Shown piece after piece: positions 13,701 through 27,400 of a stretch of DNA of 64,000 nt. Source of the stretch: Thysanoteuthis rhombus (taxonomy: Eukaryota > Mollusca > Cephalopoda > Oegopsida > Thysanoteuthidae); NCBI GenBank assembly GCA_963457665.1, contig OY735207.1, positions 54,107,515 to 54,171,514 of the forward strand, given 5' to 3'. The notes beneath the pieces are model-generated. The model saw only the letters and a list, made by a program, of their open reading frames with translations. It was not told the origin of the DNA and did no database searches. How positions within the stretch are numbered: position 1 is the first letter of the stretch; each line of letters begins with the position of its first letter. Made by a program: the position numbers and the translations under genes.

Positions 13701-16486
13701 GTTTTTGTCAATTGAAAAACAAACAATCAGATTAAATTTGATTTCATGAATGAAACAATTGAAATACGATCATAATAATATTTGAAATTGAATACAGGAA
13801 GCCAATGCTATGTTTTGTTGCTGTGAGAAGAACATATACTACACTTTGAACTAAAGGCAGCAGAAGGCACATTATGATAGGGACCCCACTGCTCTGATAG
13901 TGGCTGAATATATTTAGTTCTTATTTTTATAATTTGTAAAGTTTAACTCATCATATTTATAGTCTGAATCTTCACAATATTTCATTACATTATTTGTCAA
14001 ATCTGTCTTATTTCTTAAATGACTAATTTGCTTTGTAATTGATCAACAACTAATGCTATAAATAGAGTCATGAAATAACTAAAATATTCTTACACATATA
14101 ATAATACTATGCAATGTGATTTTTGTTCCTGGGTTGTGAGTGTTATTTTCTGATTTCTTATGTGTAAAAAGTATAGAAAATAACTATTATTCCCTTCAAA
14201 CTTTGTTTTTGCGGCCAGGATAGTGATATTCATGTACAATTGTTTTTCTCACTTAATGTGATTGCAAATCTGCAGATTTTGTTGTCCTATTGGAAATAGA
14301 TTTTCAAACTATCCTGATCACAAAAGCAGAGTTTGAAGGAAATATTTGACATTTTCAATACTTATTAGACATAATCAATCAGAAAATAACACTGATTACT
14401 TGGGAATAAAATAAAGTTTTAAGAAGTTGCACTGAGTTATAGATAACTAAGTTAATCTTTGATAAAATTTAGAAGTGTCCAATTTTCTGTTTTCATGAAA
14501 TTTCTCTCACTGTTTTGATATTTGTCTGAAATGGTTTTTATTATTGTCTGTTCTAAATATTGTTGCATGAATGCAAAAATGTATGAGTTTCAAATGAAGC
14601 CACAATAACAAAAGCAAATGATAATTCGGAAAAAGTTTCCTTTGAAAGCACTGTACTCTTTTAATTCTGGTGTCCAGGGCATAATATACGTGAAGATGTT
14701 TTTTACATATTACTCCCTGGACACCACTATTACAAGAGAACTGAAATCACAAAGTAAAATCCATTTTCTATCTGGATTTCATATTAGATAAGTCGTCAAA
14801 TTCATATTTTGTTGGCCAGAGGCCAGCTCACCAAACAGAAGGGTCTTTCATCCTCAATATGTGGAAGTCAATCCAGCCTCTTTGAAAATGGTGCAGAGGC
14901 TGTGCTAGTGGAAGTGTTCAAGGTGGCATCAGTGGTACTAGTAGATGACCCAAGATTCCGCTCCATAAATTATTGTTTCTTTTCTCTCGTATGAGGGCTT
15001 ATGATTGCTTTTGCAACCAATTTAATCCTACCATTGAAATTGTAATGTTTGCCTTCATTTGAAACTGAGAAATTTTTTCAAAATTTTTACTGCCTCTTTT
15101 TTTTTTGTTTTATTTATTAAAAAAAAAAAAAAGAAGATAAGTAATTGACCGAAGCTTGTAAGTCAAGGTTCTTATTTCTTGCTTGGTGTGCCTGTCTCTT
15201 ATATTTGCTCTTTGCCTTGCTTTCCTTTCTCTCCTCCTTGTCCTCCTCCTTTTTCCTCCCCCCTCCTCCTTTTTCCTCGTCCTTTCTCCTCCTCCTCCTC
15301 CATTTGGGGATCTGATTATAAAACGAAGAGTTTGCTGAAACAGACCAGTTTGGATGATTCCTATGAGAACAACGGCAATGGAAGCAATAACGAGCGTGGA
15401 GACGATGACCTGCTGAGAGAAGTTGACATGAAATCCTCGGGAAGTGATGATGAGATGCCACCCAAGCCGCCACGACCCTCAACACCCACAACCACACCCA
15501 AGTGTTTACCATGGAAACCTAAAGTCAGGTAATGGTGTTTGTTTCTCTTTTCCTTTTGTCTTCCACTCTCCAGACATTCGTTCATATTACTAAGAAAATG
15601 GATTTTACCAATTGAGTTCACATTTTTGTCTGAATTTCTGAGGTTAGGAATTATCTTTACTAAAATAGTGCCTATTCCTAAGGTGCTTATTCAGAAGGGG
15701 CTGTACTTTATGGCTTGTGGAGCAACTAGCCATAATTGTCATGTAAAATAATTTTCTATTCGTAATAGGAAACTACAGCTTCGAAGTATTCTGGTTATTC
15801 CTCTTTAGTGTTGCCATTTTAGCCATTTTTTACCTAAATTTAGATAATTCTGAAGAGCAGAAGTTAAGGGAGATTTTTTATAGAAACTATGAAGAAAGAT
15901 GTATGATCTTCAATTTTTCATTTATTTTTATTGGATTTCTTGAGAACTGCTGATTACACAAATACTACAAAGTTGACAGTGTGCTGCCTTCAGTGCTTAT
16001 ATATCTGGCTAATGACAACTTTGTACAGTGGCCAGTTGTCAAGTAGTCATGGTGTGCACAAATAGACACATATTGTAGTTAGATTTTACATATATTCATT
16101 CAGAATTTTGTCCTCATCCTGGTTGTGTTAGTTGTAATGTTTCAGCCGTTGTACCTTCCAGCTTCCATCAGTGCTCAGTCAGTAACATTCTGAAAATTCA
16201 TATGAATTGAAGAGTTATAGTTCTAATTCCCCAGTTGTATGTGTGTAAACTGGGATTGCTGCAACCATAACATTTAATATAAATTGCTGGCTTCTCAACC
16301 CTTTTGGGACTGACCTAAATGCTAAATGTATGAATTTCTAAAAGGTTACAAAAAAAAAAAGAGAAGAAAAAGAAAATTGTGCTGATTCTCACGTAATGGT
16401 TAAAGAAAGATATTCTTTTATTAAATCAAAAATTTTTCATATCTTGAAGAACCAAAATGATGATAGAATACATTTCTCTCATTAGC

Positions 16487-16527
<41 letters not shown>

Positions 16528-19500
16528 CCAAGATACTTTTGGCTATTAAAAGAGATCTACTGGATGTGTATATCCCAGTAGAAATAGAAACCTTGGGATA
16601 TATACAGTGTAGCAATAGTCATGAAAGGTTTTAAAAAAATATTACTATCTTTCAAGTTTTAATCATCGTTTCATTGTTCTTAACAAATGAAATATTGAAA
16701 CAAGGAAAATTTAATCAACCTATGTACAGAAAATTATTTCTTTCAAATGCCTGCCATTTTCAATTTCACACATTGTTCCACTTTCAATTACAATCTGCGG
16801 GGTATTTGGTTTATTTTTTAACCCTTGGACAGTACTTGGCTTGTTAACATAGATGTTATCCTTCAAATAACACCAAAAAAGATGTTTGGAGATGTTAAAT
16901 TGTGCGGTCATAGTGGTCAGTCTAATGCTGAAAGCCTGGATGTCACTCTGTCACCAAAAATTTCTTTTGAAAGGTCCATAGTCATTCTGGAAGCATGAGC
17001 AGTTGCTCCGTCTTTTTGGAACTACGTCTCAATACATCCCGTTAGGCTACTAAAGATATCTACAGGATGTATGGGTGTAATAGATGTTGATAAATATTTT
17101 TAGGGTTTCTCATTATCCCATATCATGCAGTCTTATTTACAAAGTCATTGAGGTGAAAATCACCCATGAGTTTATGAATAAATTCATTTTGTTGGCCAAT
17201 TCTTGGAAATTAACCGTATGATTGAAGCATCTCTTGGTATCTTGTGGCTTTAGTTTTTGGACTACTTGAATTTTTATGTAAACAGATGTAAATCAGTCTT
17301 TGGAATACTTTAGAGTGATCTACAAAATAAGCTAAGCTGAGCAGAATGCTGCCAAGTTGAATTTGCAGGATTATCCTCTACACATTTATTTTGGACTGAA
17401 TGTAAGTTTCCCCGTTCCTGGATGATCACTAAGAGAGCCCAACTTTTGAAAACATGTACAATTAATGGGAATATGCTCTTTGGGTTAATGATATTGATTG
17501 ATGTATTCTAAGTAAAATTCTATTTTAGTCCATGCTCAGTTGTGTACTTTTCCATGATGAAGGTTCCTTTGTGTATCTGGAAAGAGGAAAAACCAGAAAT
17601 ATTAAAAAACTGAAAATTATGATCATTTCAAACCTCCTTTGCAACTTTGGCTCCTCTGTATAAATGGCTGAGGAGTTTTGAAAGGGTTGAATGGATTGAG
17701 GCTGAGTTTTTCCTCACTGTTTACTTTTTGCTTTTGTTGTTCATTTGTATTCTTGATATCGGGCATTATAAATTTTTAACATTTAAATTCATATAAAAAA
17801 ATTCAAATTTCAATATCATGGGAAATAACTTTTGATTGAAGTTACTTCCTTTGAAATTTTGGTAATTTTTTTCTATTCAATTCATAAAAGAGTGTTATGA
17901 TTTTTGTTATTCACAGAAATGTTCCACTGTCAATTACAAGCAGTTACCAGTGGTCTATGAATTTAAAAGTTAATTCAAGGTTTCATTTTTTTTTTCATCT
18001 TGATACAAAAACACACTAAATAGTAAGATAGCCACCCAAATAGTGTTGTATATTAAATAATTTTGTTTCTATTGCTATTTTTTAAGGTTAAAAGATTTAG
18101 AAATGTTTCTGGACCATACCAGATCCAAATTTGTTGGGTTCCAAGTCAAAAGTGATCATACATCTTTAGCTGGACTCCCACAGCCGATACACGAAGGTGT
18201 TAAAGTCTTACGTCAAGTAAGTAACAATAATATTTCTCTCATCATCATCAGTCTTTAAAGTCTGTTGTTTGATATAGGACTTCCCTGAGGTGGTCTGAGG
18301 TGTAACTGTAAGATATAAGGAGTGGTGGGCCTTACTCTGCTATGTTGGCCTATGATCTGTTTCTCTAACAATGGAATTTACATATTTTAATGAATGCAAA
18401 ACCTACTTAAATATAGAAAAATATGCCTGATGTTTTAATAAAAGAGAAATACCGTTGAATTATATTTACTAAAGACTGACAAATTTTTTGGTAATTAATT
18501 AGAATTTTTCTCTACATGGATTAGCATTTTTTTTTTTTTTTCTTGAACAATCATCTGGGTGTTGGGAGATATGATTGGCATAGTTGGCAACGGCTCAGAC
18601 AATAGAATGGGTAACCCAGGTTCAAGGTCTGGTCAAAGCTGTTCACTTTGCACAAATGCCCTTGCTATAAGTAAAATAGCAGGGAAGATTGAGTTCTCTA
18701 GCCTTGGGAAGGCAAACAGTCTGGGAGGAGGACAATTCTGATTCCAAACCAGGAAGTGAGGCCCCCATTAAAGCACTTTGACCCCCCCGGCAGCTCCTGC
18801 AGCTGAGCTGATGCCAGATATATCACTTCTTGCTTTCCTCTAAACTACATCAGCAAAGCTAAGAGGGGGATTCTGATGACTGGGAATCCCAGAATCTCCA
18901 TATGCTTTGCCCAGGCATGTGACCTGGAAGGGATATTCCAATATCTGTAGAGACAGAACAGGCCATTTTGATTTCCTTATTTTGAAATTATCTTTTGCAT
19001 ATTGTTAGCTGGTTGCTTACAAAATTATAATTATAAAATGATTATTTTATTTCTTGTTTTACTGGCTCCTAAAATCTGATAATTTTTAAAGGGCAATCTA
19101 CGTTTTGCTCCTTTGTTATGACACTCAATCAATTCGTCGTTTGGACAGTTCATCAATCCCTAGAAATGTTTCCAATTTAAAAAAATTAAATGTTGAAATA
19201 TTATAATTTAGGATTATGTGTGACTGCTTATAAGGAATAAATTTTTGTTCAGGATTGTATTTTTCTATTGTATTTTTTTTTGTAATGGTTCATATCATTT
19301 TTTTCAATGACAACTTCTTACTGTACTATTCAGCACAAAGCTTTCAAATTATTTATAGTACGAGAAGTCTCTGTCAGACATTTGTTATAGTTAGAGACTA
19401 AATTCAAATATGCTGGGTTGGTATCAGATCAGTTGTCCTATGATTATTGTGTAAACCAACTAATGTAAACAAACTAAAGCAGACAGTGGAGAGAAATTTA

Positions 19501-22500
19501 CCTGATGACAAATTGACTGGTGATGAATTATCTTAGCTCCGTTTTGTGTGACTTTTTAAATACGTCTTTCAACTTGGTAAGAGGTATATGTTTTTTTTAT
19601 TATTATTATTTTCTCTGCTCTCTTTCTTGAAGTTTACATTACAAGTGATTGCATTATTTTTTTGTTTTTTTATAAATATTAGTAAATGACTCTAAAATGT
19701 GTCTTCTTGTTTTTCTTTCAAAGCATCTGTACATTTCACTGTCTGAAGTGCAAATAAAAAGAGAAGAAGAAATTGCTCGAAATCCTTTATCCAAGGTAAA
19801 GTATAACTAATTATCTATTCAATTTCTTTTCTCATTCACTCTTGATGAAATGACCTTCCTTTATAGAATTATTTCTCTTTCAATTTCCATAATTATGTTG
19901 CTGTTTTTCTCCTATTGTGCTTTCTACCAAATCTAAATGATTTAAAGACCAACTTTCCATTATCGTACACATTTTTTCTCTACTAGTATCATTATTTTTT
20001 TTTCATTTTGTTCCTAATCCCAATGCCTTCTGCAGATATGTTCTTAGTCCTTCAAATTAGATTTTTTCACAAAATGGAAATATTTGGGTGTATCAAAAGT
20101 ATTTTTGTTTTTTAAATCATGTGGAACTGTGGAAGAGTTCCTGTATGTTTTCTGAAGTTTATTTAATTCTTTACGCCTGGTATCTTTTGATGATCCTAGC
20201 TCTCCTGAAATTTCCAACTGCTGGTGATTGCGTACTCCTCTGTCTTGAGTTTTGAACAATCATTATTATATGGACTCTATTTCAAAGGTCAAGTCACCAT
20301 GCTTAAAATGCTTAAACTGGTTTTGGGCAGTACGGTCAGATATTGTTTTATTTCCTTCCACTTCTTGCACTCTGTGAGCAGTTTCTGTGGCTTTGAGGCT
20401 CATTTCAAAATAATGCCTCAAAATTTCCAGATATTTTTGATGCACCCTAATAATAATCTAATCACCTCAAATCCAACATTTCAAAACAATTTGATTTTTC
20501 TTTTCTTCATTAAATTCTACAGCCCAATATGAATGAATGCATTTCATTTGTACATTTTATTTTCCAGCCAGAAAAAGATATTCCTAACACTCCCTCAGAA
20601 TTACTTTACCAAGCTCTGCTACCAAGCTTACCTCAGTACATGGTAAGTTGACTTTTTTGATGGTTTCAATAGAAATAACCAAATCTGAAGTATGGAAGAT
20701 GAATTTTAAAATCATCAGAAAAAAATCAAATGTTTAGCATCCTGTACAACAAATTTCGTTACAAAACTGATTGACATATAAAAAAAAATCATAACCTGAT
20801 GTCTTGTTATTTACTAATTATATTTCTGTCTGTTTTTTTGTAATTCACTCATCAACAAGAAGGGAAACAATCATTCCACTTGCATTTTCTGACTAGTATC
20901 TTCATCTTTATTGTTTTGGTTGATCTGTTCTATTGAACTAATTCCCAAAACTTTGGGATTTCAGTTGTGTAAACTTGTTCAGCTGTTGTTTATTTCTTGA
21001 GGATGAAAAGTTATGGGAAATATCTAAAGACCCGTGGATGCAACATACACCCAAGTAAGAATGTAGAATATATCAGCTGAAAAATTTTTATAAAATACCA
21101 CAAAGATGAAGATACTAGTTCCAAAAATGTGTAACGGACCACAATTATAAAAAACAACTAAAATTAACCACATTGACAATTATTTATGTTCAGTTAGCTC
21201 TCTTAGAAGAGTCTTTCCTAAAGAGTGTGCTACTCCCAGGGGATGCCATGGTATATTTGAAAATTTTAATAAAAAATTTAATTGTAATTCAATGCGCTGA
21301 TACATGGTCACAATGATAGAGAGCAACATTGAATAAGCCCTTTATGAATCACTCCGTCCATCAGGTGTTGAACTTCATTGTTTCAACACTTGTCTGTGAG
21401 AGGAGGCAGTCACAACCAGGCTCAGGTGTGCTAATTTCCTCTGGCCAATGATGTTTGTTAATTATTAACCATAAACTCTCCTAGGATATAGCACAACTGC
21501 TCCCAGGGCACTGAAAACCTTTGCTACACCCCCCGTTGAAACAGAGAGAAGAGAGTTTCTTTCATAGGTGGTGCAAAGAGAAAAAAAAATTCTTTTTTGC
21601 TTTACACCCCCTTCTATCAAAGCTTGAAATGGAAAACTACAGATCTTGGCATTTTAACCATGCATCTTAATATGGTAAATGACTCTGTTCATCTTGAATC
21701 TTTTTATCCTATAGAATCAAAGCTATTTTTGCCCTGTCTCTTGCCCCTCTTGACTCATTGGATTTATTGATTCAACTTTGATTCCTCCCTGACACACACT
21801 TTTTAATTTTTTTTCTCTCTCTCTCTCATATTTTCTGTTTTGATTTTCCTACCTCACCATATTTCCTGTCTTCCCCACAAAGTCTTGTTGAAATACACAT
21901 TCAGCTCCACTGTTGTGGGTTTGCATTTACTTATACTGTAACAGCTAATTCACTGTTTAATGATACAGCTAGTTCAAGGCTAGAGGTTCAATCCTAACTT
22001 TGTTCCCTCCAAATTATATCTTCTGAAGTATTAGTAAGATGATGTTTGCTCTTTTAATATCTCTAGTCAATTAAACTAAAGCATTCCTACTTTAATCAGC
22101 TTACATGAATAAAATGGCATGTATAAAATTTGCCACCCTCCTGTTAGACTATAGATTTCTATTTCTCCAAGTTCTCTAGTAATCTGTACTTCTCCTCCTC
22201 TCTGCCTTTTTCCCCTTTTCTCCAATTATTTCCCTTCCTCTTTGATTCTTTCCCATCTTGACTGGAGGCGGAGGTAATAGTCATCTTTGTATACCCCTGC
22301 TTGACTGTTTTATATCTTATCATAAGTAGTACTTGAGGTTTCATTTTGCCCATGTTTTCTGTTGATGTTTGCAGATAGCATTACTGAAGATTCTTCTTGC
22401 TGCTGCCCCAACATCTAAGGCAAAGACAGATTCCATCAATATCCTTGCTGATGTCTTACCGTAAGTAGTACTCAAGGTTTTCCACTTTTATTCAACAATT

Positions 22501-24346
22501 CATTACAAAGCAGATTTTTGTCACAGTATGATTGAGCTGTCAAATTTACTCTTTCTTTCAACACAGGATGCTTTTTCCATTTGTAAGCGCATAAATTATT
22601 TCTTCAATCTTTGTTTGTTACCATTGTACCTGATGGCAAAAGTCAAAGTCCTCCTACGTGCTGGTCCATCTGGTCCATTAAAGATGTTTTGCTTACCGTA
22701 TACACTGACATATAAGTTGTCCCTCATACTAAGGTGTTAGTTCAAGTTAAGCCCAATATTCACTAGATCAGTTGACTCTCCAACATAAGGCAGCATTGTC
22801 AGTGTTGCCAACTCAAAAATTATTCTTGCACAACTGTAACTGTCCAAAAGTGCTAATATAAATACATTGCCAAAAATGGCTAAAATACACCAAAAAGATA
22901 CTAAAAATAGTCAAAAATATGCCAGAAAATGGACAAAATATTTAAGCATGCCCACATTAATTTGCTTTTTGCACTGCCAAAATAAAAAACACGCTGAATT
23001 TAGCATGAAAAGCACTAAATTGGCAACACTGAGTATTGTCTATTCAAGTCTCAAGTTCATATCGATACTCAAAAAGTCGATGTACAAATAGAATATTTTG
23101 TTCACGTGCCTTGAGTGACTGATACAAACTTGACTGCATTTGATGGTGAAAGACCCATTCCTAGAAATCGTCAAAGCAGTATCAACATGAAAATCATTTA
23201 GCATTGAGTGATTTGATATTAACAACAATTGTCTAAGAACATCTGAATTAAACAGCAATGGTCAGAATATTAACTGGATTAGGATTTCATTTCTTCCTCC
23301 TGATTTGCTTATGAAATTCCATTACTGAAAGAACATGATTTTTTTGACAGTCATTGCAAATACTGAACTTTAATGTTGTTGAACTTCTTACAGGTTCTGT
23401 AACTCACTTCTGATTTAATCGTCTGCCCAGATAATGTTATTGTTAGCACAGGCCCTGGATTTGATTCCTGGTAAGAGCGAAGACAGTGGAAAACTCTTCA
23501 CTAGGACAAATTTCCCTGTGCACTCAACAGCTAATTGAGTACACTGTGAGTTGTGTGATATGGGTGGAGATATTCCTTTGAGGTATTGCATCTTTGCAAG
23601 GGGGTGGGCCTAAAAACTTGTGAGAATAAAGTCCCTGTGTCAACTTGAAACTTGCAAGAATTGTTAAGCTAATGCATGCAAAGAATTATACTTTTAACCA
23701 GTGATGGTTATAGGAAGTCATTTTAGGTGGGAAGTTTTTTTTTGGTGGGGAGCTTAAAACTATTTCAACTGTTGAATATATTTGTGAATAATTTTTGTTT
23801 GGATTTTATCTTTGTCTGTTAAAATATTATATTCAAATAAATCTAAAAAAAAATTTTGAACTCCCTCAAAAAAATGTTAATAGAACAACTGACAAAAAAA
23901 AAAAAACAGTCTCTTATTCCAATAGTTAATCCCTGTGGAAAAATTCACCACCATATTTGAATTTCTTTGAGATGTTTTTGTTTTTAGGGAAGAAACTGCC
24001 GAATTAATTTCAGCGGAGTGGTCCATTGTTTCAAAGGGTTGGTAGGAGTTATTTTTATCAGTAAAATTGTACTTTTAAGTGAAAGAGTCAATTGTTTGGG
24101 ACAGAAACAAACAGAAAACGTTGTACTGGTCATTGTATAAGTAGATTCATGTTATTCGATTTCTGCTTTAAGAAGTGCTAAAATATATTCCTTTATAGTT
24201 TTTTTGGATTACAGGATTGATCGATGATATGAATTTTGAAGGCTTTCTAGCAATATTTTTCTGCTCAAATAAAATAAATGGCCTCATTTATTTGGCTTAT
24301 ATGATTTCTGTTGAGAGCAATATTTATTAATTTGAAATAATGCTGG

Positions 24347-24402
<56 letters not shown>

Positions 24403-27400
24403 CAAATATACTCATCTGGGATATCTACTACTTGCAATATAGCTGTTATATCCTCTGATGCAATTTATTTTGAAGAAACATTTGTCTCTCTTTCTTGTAT
24501 GGATACAAAATTTCTGTTGAAGTTATGTTTCTTTTCAAATCATTTTACATTTTGTTGCTGCTAAAATCAATAACCAACAACATTTAACTCTTAGATTCAT
24601 AAACCACTAGAAAATGCTGTGGAACTCTTCAATGAATAGAATTTTTAAAAATGGAAATCCTTTGTGAATTGAAATTTTTTTTTTAATTACAAAATTTACC
24701 ACAAGGTGCCTGGGAAGTAATCTTAATTAGAAGTTACCCCTCTTGATTAATTTTTCAAATTATCTAGAATGAATGTAAGAGTTAATTAAATTGATTAATT
24801 TTGATTTTCTTCACTATTGTCAATTGCATGTACCTGTTCTAACATTTTTCAGTTTTTGATTTGCTTTTTACTTCCAGTCTCTCAATGACACCAAACTTAA
24901 TTGCCTTGGATCAAATTCATTGATAATCAAATTAGTTGATCAATTTCATTTAATGGAGATCAAAGGTTTCTCATTAGGGTCTTTTTCATTAATCCTCACA
25001 ACACTAAATGATTATAGCTATTACAGCTTACCATATTGTTGATTGCTAAATAAATGGAAATTTAAAAAGTTGAAAGCCTGTAACACTAACAAACTTTTCA
25101 ATAAGATTATAACAGCCAAGTTGTTGAAATATCCTTAACTATTTTATTTATCTATACTTATTTAACAAATGGAACTATTTTGTGTAGTGGGGACTAGTGA
25201 AAAAGACCCCTTGATTATTGTTCTTGCTCAAATATTTGCTGCATCTCATATCATTAATATATCTTTGGACCACCTGTAACACAGGTGAAACAAACTAAAC
25301 TTTCTGTCTCGATTCCATTTGCATTACAACCATTTTCAAATTCATTCTTACGAAATGTCTTGTATACTTTGATTTGCATATTCATTAGTCGGGGGTCATT
25401 AGTTTTTATATTGTATTGTTAAGAACCAATTTCTCTCACTAGAATCAGATTGATTCCCCAAGCGTCCATCTCTAAAACATAAATAATATGTCAAACTTTT
25501 GGTTACGACTTCAACCAGTTTTTTTTTTTTTTCCCACGGATATTAGTTTGGGCCTTTTGTCTGAAAAATGCACTCATGAACAAGACAGACTGTGATAGAT
25601 TGCCATATATAACACAAGTTACTATATGTGCTATTATATGAAGTGGACATTTGATTTTTTAAAAAACAGACTTTGCAAATATTGCATTGTGTCCAATGTA
25701 CTGGTACAGTGACTGTCTACTGATATGAACAGGTTTGGATGAGCAGTAGTCCTCCAAAAACCTTTGTAAACCATTTTCCAACTGCATATATGGTGTTAAT
25801 AGTTTGGAAATAAATTCTTATCTCGACTCAATTTGCATGACAAAACACTATATCTTTACCATTTCAGACCATGACAGCACTCCTTGGACTCTTTTCTTTC
25901 TTTCATTGCTTGATACCAAATTGTACTTTTTTTTAAAAGTTTTCATCGGCAAAAAAAAAAGACCTGATTTGCAGAGACTCAAGGCATCTTTTCCTACTAA
26001 AGATGTACAAAATGTCCTGAAGAATACTCAGAATTTTTTCAAACATTATTTTAGAAATGTTAGCAACTAGGCAAATATTATTTAGCAATTTCATGAAATA
26101 AATTTAAGATTACTCCCATGACTGGGGCTGTCGCATAAAAAAAAAAGCTTTTCAAGAGGTTTTTTTTTTTTCTTTTTTCTTTTTTCTTTCCCCCATATAC
26201 TCATATATCATGATTCATCAACATTATTAAGCTTTACCAATTTTCTAGAAACTTAGTTGAGGGGAGGTAAATCTTTTTTTTCAACTTCCATTTTCCACTG
26301 ATAATTCCTTACTATGGCAATTCTCACCCCAAAGGTGCATGTTTGGAATGTACCAGACTTAATGATGTGTGGAGCAGCCTGCCATAATTGTCATGTGAAA
26401 TGATTTTCTGTCTGTTGTATGAAACAACGGCTCTGAAGTATTTCGGTCACTTCTCTTGAGTGTTGTCAATTTAGATATTTTACATCTAAATTTAGATCAA
26501 TGTAAAGAGAAATCAAGGGAGATAATTTATGGAAACTGAAGAGAAAGATTATTTTATTTATTTTATTAGTTTTCTAGAGAACTGCTTATCCAAACAACTT
26601 CAACCTCTTTACTGTGCTACCTTGTGTGCTGACTGATATATCTGGCAATTGTCTACTTTATACACTGAGAATTGTTGAGTAATTGTGGTGCACATAGATT
26701 TTTACAGTTGTAGCCAGATATATTTGTTCAAACACAATTTGTGCATATCAAACCAGTCTTTCCAGTACAACTTAATGAAGGTGGTTTTGATTGAAATTCT
26801 GCTGTTGGTGTGAGTGTGAAAATATCACACCCCCACACATTCCATGTTAAAAGGGTTATATTAATGAAATTAAAAAAAATGAGAGCATTCATGAAGGTTG
26901 AATAGTAGGAAATACATAAATTATATTGTTACCGCTTTGCACTATGAATTTATGACAGATCACGTACCTGCGTGATGTCCATTTGGGACCACCTTTGCTA
27001 AGTTGTGCCTTCTTTCCTTTTAAATCACTAAAACAATTTGTGATAATCCAAAGAAGCAAACTTTGCTTGACAGAAAGGTTGAATTAATGCAGATAGTTTC
27101 CTTGTACATGTGTGAATTCCCATAGAATAAATGGGTGTCACAGAAAAGGTAATTGACAAACAATCAAATCAAACTCCCACTGTGACAATTTGTACTCACT
27201 TTGGAAAGCTATGAATCCATCTCTCCTCCTCCATGCTATTTGTAAATAGCAAAGCAGACTGGGTTCTTCAGCTTTGGTCAAGGAAACAGAAAATTCTGAA
27301 TTCCAACTGGTAAAGTCCAACCCCTCGTTCAACATCATAAGAAACTGGAAATGGACTGAATAGGAAACATGTTCTGGAAATGTAAGCTTAACTGAGCACT

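Larger units (their letters stand above)
9121..15328. other. STRIP1 intron 7 (6.2 kb)
   Basis: A repeat-dense intron. In order: an AT tract (10.12 kb), a near-perfect hairpin (10.34 kb), TG and AT microsatellites (10.67 kb), a SINE (11.07 kb), a TIR element (11.66 kb), a LINE tail (12.43 kb), three further inverted-repeat structures (13.42, 14.13, 14.66 kb) and an AG-free C/T tract before exon 8. Open frames here coincide with these repeats or are short and unsupported. Confidence 0.8.
15529..18086. other. STRIP1 intron 8
   Basis: The family E repeat is at its start and a 39-nt T run at 16489-16527. From 16.55 to 18.08 kb I recognise nothing; open frames there are short and unrelated to STRIP. 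Confidence 0.6.
18217..19723. other. STRIP1 intron 9
   Basis: Starts with a LINE 3' end and a SINE family B copy (18.24-18.76 kb). 18.8-19.7 kb is AT-rich with no feature I can name. Confidence 0.6.

Noticed and set aside
15117..15621. Minus-strand frames opposite exon 8
   Set aside because: Shadows of the STRIP1 exon and of its C/T-rich acceptor tract.
27356..27373. 18-nt in-frame exon candidate ending at a good GTAAGC donor
   Set aside because: It is inside SINE family B and has no pyrimidine tract before the AG; several such frames occur by chance in 12 kb.
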